DNA of 64,000 nucleotides, taken from assembly GCA_036491115.1 (NCBI GenBank), contig DASXCQ010000105.1, positions 1 to 64,000 of the forward strand, written 5' to 3'. Position 1 is the stretch's first letter, and each line of letters starts with the position of its first letter. This document shows positions 18,285-26,263 of this stretch, one piece after another. The DNA is from DATEPR01 sp036491115. GTDB taxonomy: Bacteria > Actinomycetota > Actinomycetes > Mycobacteriales > Pseudonocardiaceae. A model generated the notes under the pieces. The model was not told the origin of the DNA, ran no database searches, and saw nothing but the letters and a program-made list of their open reading frames with translations. The position numbers and the translations under genes are program-made.

Positions 18285-19136
18285 TCACGGGTTGCGCGCA
18301 TGCACCGTCAGCCAATCGAGCCGGAGCACCACCCTGCCTCCGCGCACGTAGGGGCGTAACGCCGCGGCCACGGCCGCTCGGGCTTCAGCCAGGTCCACGA
18401 CTCCGGCCTGTGCGAGGTGGTGACGCGACTGGCCCCAGTCCACCACGAACGCGGCGGCGTCGTTGACGTCCTGCCCGATGTCGAAGTTCCCGACGTAGGG
18501 CTCGACGCTGACGTCCTGGAATCCGGCGGCCGCCAGGACGTGTCTGGTGTGCGCCGGGTCGCCGAGCGAGTCGACAAGTTGGGTATCCGCGGAGGCCGGT
18601 GGCGCCGGTCTCGGGGCCGCCTCGGCGATGGCACCCATCACGACTCGCATCTCCGAGTCGTCGGCCACGGTTCCCGCGCACGTGAAGGCCAGCCGTCCGC
18701 CGGGCCGTAGCGCCCGCCGGATGTTGGCGAATGCCGCCACCGGGTCCGCGAAGAACATCACGCCGTTGCGGCTGAGCGCCACGTCGAACGCGCCCGCCGG
18801 GAACGGGTGGACCTGCGCGTCACCGCGTTCGTAGCTGATGTTGCGCAGGTCGGCTGCGGCGCTGAGTTCCCCGGCCCGCCCCAGCATCGGTACGGAGATG
18901 TCCACTCCGAGCACCGATCCGCGGGCCGCCTGCCGGGCGGCCAGCCGGGTCGTCTCACCGGTGCCGCAGCCGACGTCCAGCACCCGATCGGTGGCGCCGA
19001 TCCGTGCCGCGGCGAACAGCGGCTTGTTGCCGGATGCCAACGTCACCGACCAACGCTGGTACTCGTCGGCCCAGTGCCGACCCTCGTAACCATTCCAGGC
19101 ATCGTTCTGAGGCGCGTTCACCGTCCGGAAAGTCAT
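18285..19136 (-). CDS. Class I SAM-dependent methyltransferase (last gene of cluster-1 operon)
   Basis: Start at ATG 19136 with GGAGG ~12 bases upstream. Motif I is VLDVGCGTGETTRL, with an acidic end to strand 2 (VLGVDIS). A methyltransferase-11-type core follows (FDVALSRNGVMFFADPVAAFANIRRALRPGG). 283 residues. It starts 15 bases after the SDR stop, so it ends the polyketide operon. It could O-, N- or C-methylate the product, but the acceptor cannot be deduced. Confidence 0.88.
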   Translation of the reverse strand: MTFRTVNAPQNDAWNGYEGRHWADEYQRWSVTLASGNKPLFAAARIGATDRVLDVGCGTGETTRLAARQAARGSVLGVDISVPMLGRAGELSAAADLRNISYERGDAQVHPFPAGAFDVALSRNGVMFFADPVAAFANIRRALRPGGRLAFTCAGTVADDSEMRVVMGAIAEAAPRPAPPASADTQLVDSLGDPAHTRHVLAAAGFQDVSVEPYVGNFDIGQDVNDAAAFVVDWGQSRHHLAQAGVVDLAEARAAVAAALRPYVRGGRVVLRLDWLTVHARNP

Positions 19137-19151
19137 GTCGTCAGCACCCTC

Positions 19152-19934
19152 CTACACGGTCTTGATGACGCCGCCGTCGGCCAGGTACTCGGCCCCTGTC
19201 AGGGTTCCGGCCAGCGGTGAGGCGAGGTAGACCACCAGCGCGGCGATTTCCTCCGGCTCGGTCAGCCGGCCGACGGTGATGCCCATCCGCTCCGGGAGCC
19301 TGGCCAGGAACTCGTCGATTCGCTCGCCGGCCGCGCGGGCACTCGGACCGTAGATGCCGTCCGGATCGGTCACGCTCCTCGTGCCGACGATGCCGGGCGT
19401 CACGGTCAGGGCACGCAACCCCTGCCCGCCGTAGGCCTCCGCGAGCGCCTTGCTCAGGAAGGTCAGCGCCGCCTTGGCGGCACCGTAGTCGGCCGTCGAA
19501 CCACATGCGATCCGGCCGGATATCGAGGACATGCTGATCACGACGCCGCGCCGCACCAGCAGACCGGGCAGGAGCGCACGGGTGACCCAAACGGCGCTGA
19601 ACAGGTTCAGCTCGAAGGTCTGCCGCCAGGCGTCGTCGTCGATGTGCAGGAAGCCGCCCGCGCTCAGGCTGCGCTCGACCGTTCCGCCGAGATTGTTCAC
19701 CAGAATGTCGACCTCACCGGCTTGCCCGGCCAGTTGTTCCGCGCCGGCAGGCGTGGTGAGGTCGGCGCCGACCCAGCTGACCGCGTTGCCGAGCTCGGCC
19801 AGGTCAGCGGACTTGGTGCGCGTCGCCACGGTCACGTCGACACCCTCGGCCACCAGCGCGCGCACGATGGCCAGCCCGATGCCCCTGGTGCCGCCGGTGA
19901 CGACGGCAGTCTTTCCCTTCAGCTGAAGATCCAC
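19152..19934 (-). CDS. Short-chain dehydrogenase/reductase
   Basis: Start chosen at GTG 19934 (VDLQLKGKTAVVTGG) because AAAGGGG lies upstream and this avoids overlap with the preceding gene; a GTG at 19988 would add 18 residues. The NADP motif is TGGTRGIG, then NNLGG (NNAG variant), catalytic Ser in SMSSISG, and YGAAK with Tyr and Lys. The C-terminus (ADGG) is typical. It could reduce or oxidise a carbonyl or alcohol late in the pathway; it is distinct from the FabG-type ketoreductase two genes upstream. Confidence 0.88.
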   Translation of the reverse strand: MDLQLKGKTAVVTGGTRGIGLAIVRALVAEGVDVTVATRTKSADLAELGNAVSWVGADLTTPAGAEQLAGQAGEVDILVNNLGGTVERSLSAGGFLHIDDDAWRQTFELNLFSAVWVTRALLPGLLVRRGVVISMSSISGRIACGSTADYGAAKAALTFLSKALAEAYGGQGLRALTVTPGIVGTRSVTDPDGIYGPSARAAGERIDEFLARLPERMGITVGRLTEPEEIAALVVYLASPLAGTLTGAEYLADGGVIKTV

Positions 19935-19956
19935 GGTTTCGGCCCCTTTCTTGTCG

Positions 19957-20655
19957 TCAACCACATCCGCCCGCGTGGCCGTCGTCACTGACCGCCATCG
20001 CCACGGTTGCCGGGGCGGATTCCGGCTCCGTCCGTCCGGACTGCCGGAAGCTCCACACGAAGGTGTCCAGCCGGTCCAGACCCCAGAACTTCTCCCGGCC
20101 GGACACGAAGAAGGGCACTCCGAAGACGCCGTCCCGGTAGACGTCCACCAGCGCTGTGGTGCCGGCCGCTATGAGGTCGGGATCGTCGGTCGCCCCGGCC
20201 AGGCGCTCCGGGTCGAGGCCGACGGCCGTGCCGATCTCCGCGACGACCGCCGGATCCGAGATGTCCCGACCGTCCTCCCAGCGGGCACGGGACACGGCAA
20301 CGGCGAACTCGACGCCGCGCGACGACCGGGCGGCCTCCAGGTACGCCAGATGCGAGACCTCCCAGCGCGGTGAGCGGTCGATCGGCCACGTCACCGCCAG
20401 ACCGCGGTCGCGGGCCAGCCGGCGGATGTCGGCCAGCACGTAGAAGTGCTTCTCCCGGGACATCCGGGTGTAGATGTATCGGCCCCCCGCTGCTTTCAGC
20501 CGGGCTTCCGTGGCAAGATCCGGTTCCCAGTACGGTCGCCATTCCAGGACGTCGAGCAGGTCGGGATGGCACGTCACCAGATCGTGCAGGGTGAGCCATG
20601 AGTACGGGCTGCGCAGGTTGAAGTACAGCCGTGGCCGGGCGGTACCTACGACCAT
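19957..20655 (-). CDS. DsbA-fold 2-hydroxychromene-2-carboxylate isomerase-like protein
   Basis: Start at ATG 20655, five bases after GGAGG. The N-terminal thioredoxin-like strand and helix (PRLYFNLRSPYSWLTLHDL) carries Ser where glutathione-dependent family members bind the thiol. The C-terminal cis-Pro loop is FGVPFFVSGREKFWGLDRLD. The family (HCCA isomerase, kappa-class GST) isomerises double bonds through a thiol adduct. In a reducing polyketide operon it may set or change a double-bond geometry; this is inference. Predicted isomerases also occur in cinnamoyl-lipid type II clusters. Confidence 0.8.
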   Translation of the reverse strand: MVVGTARPRLYFNLRSPYSWLTLHDLVTCHPDLLDVLEWRPYWEPDLATEARLKAAGGRYIYTRMSREKHFYVLADIRRLARDRGLAVTWPIDRSPRWEVSHLAYLEAARSSRGVEFAVAVSRARWEDGRDISDPAVVAEIGTAVGLDPERLAGATDDPDLIAAGTTALVDVYRDGVFGVPFFVSGREKFWGLDRLDTFVWSFRQSGRTEPESAPATVAMAVSDDGHAGGCG

Positions 20656-20672
20656 GATCGCCTCCAAGAACG

Positions 20673-21419
20673 TCAGAGCCGGATCCCACCGTCCACCGGA
20701 AAGACCCCGGCCGTGATGTACGACGCGCGGTCCGAACTGAGGAACGACACGAGTTCGGCCACCTCGTCGGCCTCGCCGCAGCGGCCGAGGGGGATCCGCG
20801 ACAACATCGCGTCGCGTGCGCCGTGAGTCATCCCGCTGGTCATGTCGGTGGCGATGTAGCCTGGCGCGACGACGTTGACGCGCACGCCGTACCGGCCGAC
20901 CTCACTGGCCAGGGCCTTGCTGAAGCCGATGATCCCTGCCTTGGCCGCGCTGTAGTTGGTCTGTCCGGCGTTGCCGTACACGCCTGCGACCGACGAGATG
21001 TTCACGATGCTGCCGCGCCGTCGCTTCATCATCGGAAAGATCGCCGTACGGCACATCTGGAACGTGCCGGTCAGGTTGGTCTCCAGCACCGCGTTCCAGT
21101 CGTCGTCACCCATGGTGATCAGGCTGCTGTCCCGGATGATGCCGGCGGATGTCACGACCGTCGTGAGCGGACCGAGTTCGGCTTCGGTCTGGGCGACGAA
21201 GGCTCGCACTTCCAGCGGATCGGCGACGTCCACCCGTTTGACCAGGGTGCTCGCCCCGGCCCGGCGCGCTTCCTCGGCCGCCTCCTCGGCCGCTTGGTGC
21301 CGGGACCGGAAGCAGAGCGCCACGTCGTGGCCCTGCTCGGCGAGCTTGCGTACCACGGCACGTCCGATACCGCGGGAACCCCCACTCACCAGGGCCACCG
21401 GGCGGGAGTCCTGGCTCAT
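20673..21419 (-). CDS. FabG-type 3-oxoacyl-ACP reductase (ketoreductase)
   Basis: ATG 21419 is preceded by GGAGG and overlaps the stop of the dehydratase gene by four bases. The protein has the SDR NADPH site (SGGSRGIG), NVDVAD-type helix, catalytic Ser (ISSVAG), YSAAK and the terminal PVDGG motif. 248 residues, as FabG. It should reduce the beta-keto group of the ACP-bound chain after each condensation. Confidence 0.92.
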   Translation of the reverse strand: MSQDSRPVALVSGGSRGIGRAVVRKLAEQGHDVALCFRSRHQAAEEAAEEARRAGASTLVKRVDVADPLEVRAFVAQTEAELGPLTTVVTSAGIIRDSSLITMGDDDWNAVLETNLTGTFQMCRTAIFPMMKRRRGSIVNISSVAGVYGNAGQTNYSAAKAGIIGFSKALASEVGRYGVRVNVVAPGYIATDMTSGMTHGARDAMLSRIPLGRCGEADEVAELVSFLSSDRASYITAGVFPVDGGIRL

Positions 21420-21898
21420 GGAGATCCTCCTGATAGGACGGTTGACCGCTCGGCGGTCGGGCGGATGACCATTACCATCAGCCCGACCCGCAGGATGGTC
21501 CGGTCGTCGACCGTGCTGGTACCCCGGAAGACGAGCGTGTCGCCGAAGTCGTGGACCAGCCACGCGTGATGCAGGACGACGGAGCCGGGCTCGACCGAGC
21601 CGTCGAAGCTCACGTCTGACAGGGACCCCAACAGCGGCATCTCCCCGTCCAGGACGTTGGGCCGTGGCGTGTCCCAGACGGCCAGCAGGGCGGCCGCCTG
21701 ACACCACGACTCGACCAGCAGTCCCGATGGGAAGACCATGGGCTCGTCGGGCGGGATGTCCTGGAACCACGGCTCGCTCGCCGTGATCGCCTTGACACCG
21801 GTGAGGTGCTGCGCCGGCACGAATTCGATCAGCCGGTCGACCAGCAGCATCGGCGATCGGTGTGGCAGTCGCCGCATGATCTCGGCGACCCCGATCAC
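21416..21898 (-). CDS. Hotdog dehydratase, FabZ-like subunit 2
   Basis: GTG 21898 overlaps the preceding stop (GTGA), with GAGGAAGG upstream. It begins VIGVAEIMRRLPHRSPMLLVD, the FabZ start with the catalytic His in the LPHR segment. FPSGLLVESWCQAAAL is the helix equivalent of the FabZ PGVLxxEAxAQ motif, with Glu present. 160 residues. It is translated directly after another hotdog protein, as in the heterodimeric dehydratases of highly reducing type II PKSs, where the two subunits share active-site residues. Confidence 0.85.
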   Translation of the reverse strand: MIGVAEIMRRLPHRSPMLLVDRLIEFVPAQHLTGVKAITASEPWFQDIPPDEPMVFPSGLLVESWCQAAALLAVWDTPRPNVLDGEMPLLGSLSDVSFDGSVEPGSVVLHHAWLVHDFGDTLVFRGTSTVDDRTILRVGLMVMVIRPTAERSTVLSGGSP

Positions 21899-22314
21899 GA
21901 TGGACCTTCCTCGGCCAGTCGGTAACGCAGGCGCACCCGCGCGACCGGACCCCGCTGGCCGTGCAGCGTCCCGTCGACCCGCCACTCCGCACCGGCCCGC
22001 GCGATCGCTGTGTCGATGTGGAGCTCGTCACCAGGGGAGACCACGCTCAGGAAGCGGGCCATTGACATGGTCGTGAGCACGGGTGTCACGCCCTCGATCT
22101 CGGCCGCTGCGAGCACCGTACGGTGCACACAGTCGATCTGGCAGACGCCGGGGAAGACGGGTAGGCCCGGGTAGTGGCCCATGAAGGTCGGATTGTCCCG
22201 GTCCACGGTGACCTGCGCCGAGACGCGGGCACCCGCGTCCCCGACCGATTGGTAGTCGGTCACCCGCACGTTCTCGGTGAGTACGGCCAACCGCCCGGGC
22301 AGCGACCCGCTCAC
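21895..22314 (-). CDS. Hotdog dehydratase-like subunit 1
   Basis: GTG 22314 overlaps the stop of the ketosynthase-like gene. The 139-residue hotdog protein holds MGHYPGLPVFPGVCQIDCVHR, the FabA/FabZ central motif with His and Pro-Gly, but lacks an obvious acidic residue in the long helix (ICxIDC instead of xxEAxAQ). It therefore probably needs its neighbour (21416-21898) to form a working dehydratase. Together they would remove water to give the conjugated double bonds of a polyene. Confidence 0.8.
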   Translation of the reverse strand: MSGSLPGRLAVLTENVRVTDYQSVGDAGARVSAQVTVDRDNPTFMGHYPGLPVFPGVCQIDCVHRTVLAAAEIEGVTPVLTTMSMARFLSVVSPGDELHIDTAIARAGAEWRVDGTLHGQRGPVARVRLRYRLAEEGPS

Positions 22315-23378
22315 GGGTACCCACCATCCGATCGGACGGGTACGAGGAACGCGGCCACGCCCGCCATGCCCTCGCGATCGACCGAGGCCACCAACGCCAG
22401 CCGCCCGTCAGACGAGCGGTCCGCCTCCGCGTGCGACAGGACCGAGGCGACCTGGAACGCCGCGGACGCCGCGCCGGTATCTCCCAGGATGGCGGCCGGC
22501 GCGATTCGTCTCGGCCCGTCGCCGACCAGCTCGGTGACGCCGGCGAGTTGGGCCTCGGTGCCGTCTGCGGCCACGGCCCACACGTCCGCGGCCGACAGGT
22601 CCGCTGTCTTGAGCACCGAGCGGACGCAGTCCGCGAGGACCGCGGGAACCTCGGCCTGGGATGGATACACCCGGAAGGAGGTGGCTACCAGGTGGGCACG
22701 GACGCGCCTGCCGTGCGCACCGGCATCCTCGGCGGACTCCAGCCGGAAGACGGCGCAACCCTCGCTCAGCGGCGCGGACTCGGCGCCATCCTGGCGCCGC
22801 CGCTCCAGCCACGTTCTCTGCGGGCTGAACTCCTCGACGGCCCCGCACAGCACGCTGCGGGCATGCCCGTAACGGTGCAGCCGATCGGCGTAGCGCAACG
22901 CGAACAGGCCGGCCACCTGGCCGCCGGCGACCGTGGCGTTCGGGCCGCGCAGCCCATACCAGATCGCGCTCTGCCCGGCCGCCCGGTTCATGATCGCGTT
23001 GGGGAACCGCGCCGGGTCGACCAGGTAGGGCTTGCGCTGCACGAACGAGTCCCTGGTGAAGTCCATCATGGACTGGACGCTTCCGGTGGAAGTGCCGAGC
23101 ACCAGACCGGTGTCCTCGTCGTCCGGCTCTTGGCCGTCGGTCCGTTCTCCGTCCATGAGCCGGCCGACCGTCAGCACCGCGAGAGCGGTGATCCGGTCCA
23201 TCGACCGGGTGTTCTTCCGACCGAGGACGGCCCGGATGTCGAAGCCGGGCACGCAACCGCCCCGGTCGCCGGACGCCGGTTCGTCGGGCTGCGCGCGAAG
23301 GATGGCGTCGCTGAAGTCCCTAGCCGCCATGCCGGCCGCGCTGACCGCCGACCAGCCGGACACAGCCAGCCCGGTCAC
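22311..23378 (-). CDS. Ketosynthase-like chain-length-factor protein (Gln in place of Cys)
   Basis: GTG 23378 overlaps the stop of the upstream DsrE-type gene. It has the thiolase-fold ketosynthase layout but is degenerate: at the nucleophile position the sequence is VAGGQVAGLFAL, with Gln154 replacing Cys. Gln at this position is the hallmark of chain-length factors and KSQ decarboxylases (known biochemistry). The C-terminal His motifs are absent or unrecognisable. 355 residues, a little short. It most likely pairs with one of the two complete ketosynthases to fix chain length or start by malonyl-ACP decarboxylation. Confidence 0.82.
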   Translation of the reverse strand: MTGLAVSGWSAVSAAGMAARDFSDAILRAQPDEPASGDRGGCVPGFDIRAVLGRKNTRSMDRITALAVLTVGRLMDGERTDGQEPDDEDTGLVLGTSTGSVQSMMDFTRDSFVQRKPYLVDPARFPNAIMNRAAGQSAIWYGLRGPNATVAGGQVAGLFALRYADRLHRYGHARSVLCGAVEEFSPQRTWLERRRQDGAESAPLSEGCAVFRLESAEDAGAHGRRVRAHLVATSFRVYPSQAEVPAVLADCVRSVLKTADLSAADVWAVAADGTEAQLAGVTELVGDGPRRIAPAAILGDTGAASAAFQVASVLSHAEADRSSDGRLALVASVDREGMAGVAAFLVPVRSDGGYP

Positions 23379-23722
23379 AGAAACCACACCTGCTCGTACT
23401 CGTGCCACCGGGTGGCCAACGTGTCCGTGTCGACGGTGAGCACGCCGTCGATGACGGTCTGGTCGGAACGACGGTGTTCGACCAGATCGGCCTTGTCGGC
23501 CCAGACACGGACACCGGCACGGACCAGGGACCGCACGTAACGCTGCGGATTGGCCAGCCGCACGCCGACCACGGTGAGCGCGCTGAGCACGGCGGGACCG
23601 CGCAACACCAGATCGGTGCCACCGAACTGGGCGCGTACGCCGACACAGAAGTACAGCGGGTCGCGCATGTTCTCGGTGCCGGGGCAGTCGCGGTCGATCA
23701 CCGCGAGCACTCGCGGGGCCAT
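23375..23722 (-). CDS. DsrE-like protein, third of three, no CxxC
   Basis: ATG 23722 overlaps the stop of the previous gene (TGATG), so the three DsrE-like genes are translationally coupled. 115 residues with a Rossmann-like alpha/beta fold typical of the DsrE superfamily (RVLAVIDRDCPGTENMRDPLYFCVGVRAQ, then TDLVLRGPAVLS). The C-terminal part corresponding to the Cys motif has none (RSLVRAGVRVWADKADLVEHRR). By analogy with DsrEFH and TusBCD, where some subunits lack Cys, it may be a structural partner. Confidence 0.6.
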   Translation of the reverse strand: MAPRVLAVIDRDCPGTENMRDPLYFCVGVRAQFGGTDLVLRGPAVLSALTVVGVRLANPQRYVRSLVRAGVRVWADKADLVEHRRSDQTVIDGVLTVDTDTLATRWHEYEQVWFL

Positions 23723-24114
23723 CAGACACCTCCGATGAATACGGTCTTCGCGGACCTGTTCACGTACTCGCCCAGGTTCGCGAAGGACGGCGTCGGCAAG
23801 CCCGGGATGTGTTCGCCCGCCCCGCGTTCCTCGCTGCAGGTACGGCAGGCCAGCCAGTTGAAGCGCCCGTCGTGCTCGGCGACCAGGCCGCTGATCTGCT
23901 CCGCGGTGCTCGGCTCGCCGTTGGCGCAGCACGACTCCACCGGCGCGACTTCGGTCAGGCCGTTCACCTCGCCACACGCCCATACCTGGACCGAGCGGCC
24001 GTTGCGTAGGGCCGTGTCGATCAGCCGCCGTACAGTGTCGAACCGGTCCGAGCCGTAGCGGTCGTTGGTCACGATCAAGAGGAGATCCCACTGGTGGGGC
24101 GTCTGGTCCGTCAT
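23722..24114 (-). CDS. DsrE-family protein with CxxC motif
   Basis: ATG 24114 overlaps the upstream stop. 130 residues. N-terminal LLLIVTNDRYGSDRFDTVRRL followed by VQVWACGEVNGL is the DsrE fold. The motif WLACRTCSEERG matches the Cys region that in sulfur-relay DsrE proteins carries a persulfide, and an extra VESCCANGEP pair is present. Among the three paralogues this is the one able to carry sulfur. In a type II polyketide operon it could deliver sulfur or act as a thiol carrier; the role is inferred. Confidence 0.75.
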   Translation of the reverse strand: MTDQTPHQWDLLLIVTNDRYGSDRFDTVRRLIDTALRNGRSVQVWACGEVNGLTEVAPVESCCANGEPSTAEQISGLVAEHDGRFNWLACRTCSEERGAGEHIPGLPTPSFANLGEYVNRSAKTVFIGGV

Positions 24115-24509
24115 CAGTGCCACACCACCCGCACGGCGGGGTCGAACAGGTGGTCCGCGACCGCATCCAGGTCGGCGACCTCGACACCGGGGGGGAGCTT
24201 GTCCGGATCGATGCCGCGTTCGCCCAGCGACCGGCCGTCCGCCCGGACCCGTCCGCCCGTCCGGACGATGCCGGCCACCTCGTCGTGGGCGTGGACGGCG
24301 CAGCCGACCCCGTCGTCGATCAGGAACACGTCGGTCGGTGTTCGCGCGGCGAGGTGCTCCGCGGCCCGCAGGAAGTTGCTTACCGTCCCTGGCCCCGGTG
24401 GGGCCTGGCTCTCTACCAGGAACTGCGCGGGTACCCGGGGTCGGCCCGGAACGGCGCCGCTCTGAACGGCGCCGCTCTGAACGGCACTGTCGAAATCGGT
24501 GGATCGCAT
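24114..24509 (-). CDS. DsrE-family protein, first of three, Cys motif lost
   Basis: 131 residues starting at ATG 24509, three bases after the thioesterase-like gene. The central part is DsrE-like (TVSNFLRAAEHLAARTPTDV, then FLIDDGVGCAVHAHDEVAGI). The position of the Cys motif reads VRADGRSLGERGI, keeping the xxERGI end but with Ala and Arg for Cys. It probably forms a hetero-oligomer with the next two proteins. The N-terminal SGAVQSGAV duplication in the linker comes from a short DNA repeat (~24,463-24,490). Confidence 0.7.
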   Translation of the reverse strand: MRSTDFDSAVQSGAVQSGAVPGRPRVPAQFLVESQAPPGPGTVSNFLRAAEHLAARTPTDVFLIDDGVGCAVHAHDEVAGIVRTGGRVRADGRSLGERGIDPDKLPPGVEVADLDAVADHLFDPAVRVVWH

Positions 24510-24512
24510 GAG

Positions 24513-25436
24513 TCAGCCTCCCAGCGCGGTGACCACCCGCTCGTCCAGTTCGGTCAGATGAAAATCGGTGCGGCTCACGATCTCCGCGTATCCGTGGGTG
24601 ATGTGCCCGCTCGCTGTACGCAGCAGGGCGCCATCCCGCAGGACGTAGGCGTCCAGCCGAGCCAGGAAGGTGGTGTTCTGGAAGATGTTCTCGACCGTGA
24701 AGACCGTGTACAGGTCCTCCTCCATGATCACCTCGTCCAGCACGGTGATCGACGAGTGCGGGACTACCGGGATCCAACGCCGCTCGCACAACAGGCGCCT
24801 GATCGACAGGCCGCGGTCGGCAAGAAAGAGGTCGACGATCTCCTCCAACAGCCGCAGGTAGCCGGACATCTGCAGACGACAGCTGAAATGGCAGTACGGG
24901 TATGGAATGCGCCACCGCCGGGCGAAGGAACGAGGGTCCCGGCCCAGTTCGTCCAACACCGGCGTCGGAGCAGGTTGCCGCTCGGTTCGGGTTATGCGCT
25001 CGACGACGAACGGGAGCAGCGCGGCCGGTGCCGGCTCGGCGGGCGGGTCCTGGAAATCGCGGCGAAGCAGCACGCGGACCTTGGACCTCGCCGCCATTCG
25101 CCGCCCGGTCCCGCGGCCCACGGCCAGGCTCACCACGAACGCCAGCTCCCCGTCCGCCGGCTCGGCCCGGACCACCGCTTCGACCATGTCATCCATGCGG
25201 AAACCGGTGCTGATCCGGGTATCCAGATCGACGATCTCGACGCACAGGCCATGGTCCTCGTAAAGGGAGCGCGCGGACAGGCCGACGGACCGAAAATGTT
25301 CCAGCACCGCCTCCTCGGCCAGGTAGTTGATGTGCTTGAAACCGATCCACGTGCCGATGTTCGAGCCTTCGTAACGCGGCCGGAGCCGAGTGGTCGTCGC
25401 GTCGTCGAACAAGGCCATGGGTGTTTTCGTCGTCAT
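24513..25436 (-). CDS. Double-hotdog acyl-ACP thioesterase-like protein
   Basis: ATG 25436 overlaps the hydrolase stop (ATGA). At 307 residues it is twice a hotdog domain. Half 1 (~20-140) begins RPRYEGSNIGTWIGFKHINYL, the pattern of YbgC/FadM-type thioesterases (GxxIGFKH). Half 2 (~165-300) repeats it (YPYCHFSCRLQMSGYLRLLEE). A catalytic Asp or Glu at the canonical place is not certain. It could release, transfer or edit the acyl chain. Similar tandem-hotdog proteins appear in aryl-polyene-type systems, but I cannot confirm orthology. Confidence 0.7.
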   Translation of the reverse strand: MTTKTPMALFDDATTTRLRPRYEGSNIGTWIGFKHINYLAEEAVLEHFRSVGLSARSLYEDHGLCVEIVDLDTRISTGFRMDDMVEAVVRAEPADGELAFVVSLAVGRGTGRRMAARSKVRVLLRRDFQDPPAEPAPAALLPFVVERITRTERQPAPTPVLDELGRDPRSFARRWRIPYPYCHFSCRLQMSGYLRLLEEIVDLFLADRGLSIRRLLCERRWIPVVPHSSITVLDEVIMEEDLYTVFTVENIFQNTTFLARLDAYVLRDGALLRTASGHITHGYAEIVSRTDFHLTELDERVVTALGG

Positions 25437-26263
25437 GACGGAGCCCTCCGTGGTCGGCTCTCGGGTGCGACTGGCAGGGCGTGGTCGATGAAGTCCTCGA
25501 TGATCTCCGCCAGCCGGGTCGATCTTTCGATCATCGGAAAGTGACCGCAGCCATCCAGGATCTCGCTGCGGGCGTGCGGGATTCGACAGGCCAGCAGGCG
25601 AATGCCGTCGGCCGTGGCGGCCGGGTCGTCGCTGCCGCCGACCACGACCACCGGAACGGTCATCGATTCCAGATCCAGCTGCGGGGTACGGGAGTACACC
25701 TGCTGGAAGCGCAGGCGGGGATGGAATCCGGTGAGCCGGAGAATCTGTTGCGCGACCGCTGCCCGGACCTGATCGGCGCCGCAGGCACCATGCCGCTGCT
25801 CGATCTCCTGAGCAGCCCGTTGGTAGCAGCCGTCGATGCCGGACAGCACGGAGCACCAGTCAAGATCCACCGCCATGTCGCGATAGAACGGTGACACCAG
25901 CACGGACGCCGTCCGGGTCAGCAGGTCCGACCCGGCCAGCAGTTCGAGGACGACGTTGGCCGCGAAGGAATGCGCGACCACGACGTCCACCGGCCGCCCG
26001 GCCGCTCGCCGCACGCCGTCGACGGCAGCGATGACCCACCGGGTGACGTCCGGTTCCCTGGCCCACTCCGGATCGCCGGTGAAGGCCCAGGGCAGCCGCA
26101 CGTCCCACAGCTCCAGATGCGCCGCGAGCCGTGCCGCGAGTGCGTCCCAGCCACCGAGCCCGCCGCCCATTCCGTGCAGCAACAGGACCCGCACCGCGGC
26201 TCGACCGCACGCTGCCGCCTGACGGCGCCGGCGCGGCGCGGCATGCTGGATCGGCCCGTTCAC
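25433..26263 (-). CDS. Alpha/beta-hydrolase (proofreading or release)
   Basis: GTG 26263 overlaps the previous stop. 276 residues. The oxyanion region is LLLHGMGGGLGGWDAL, the nucleophile elbow VVAHSFAANV (Ser in AHSFA), the acid in VVVVGGSDDPAA, and the His in LDGCGHFPMIE. It is a complete serine hydrolase. Embedded between ketosynthase-like and thioesterase-like genes, it may hydrolyse the finished or stalled acyl chain from the ACP. Confidence 0.85.
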   Translation of the reverse strand: MNGPIQHAAPRRRRQAAACGRAAVRVLLLHGMGGGLGGWDALAARLAAHLELWDVRLPWAFTGDPEWAREPDVTRWVIAAVDGVRRAAGRPVDVVVAHSFAANVVLELLAGSDLLTRTASVLVSPFYRDMAVDLDWCSVLSGIDGCYQRAAQEIEQRHGACGADQVRAAVAQQILRLTGFHPRLRFQQVYSRTPQLDLESMTVPVVVVGGSDDPAATADGIRLLACRIPHARSEILDGCGHFPMIERSTRLAEIIEDFIDHALPVAPESRPRRAPS

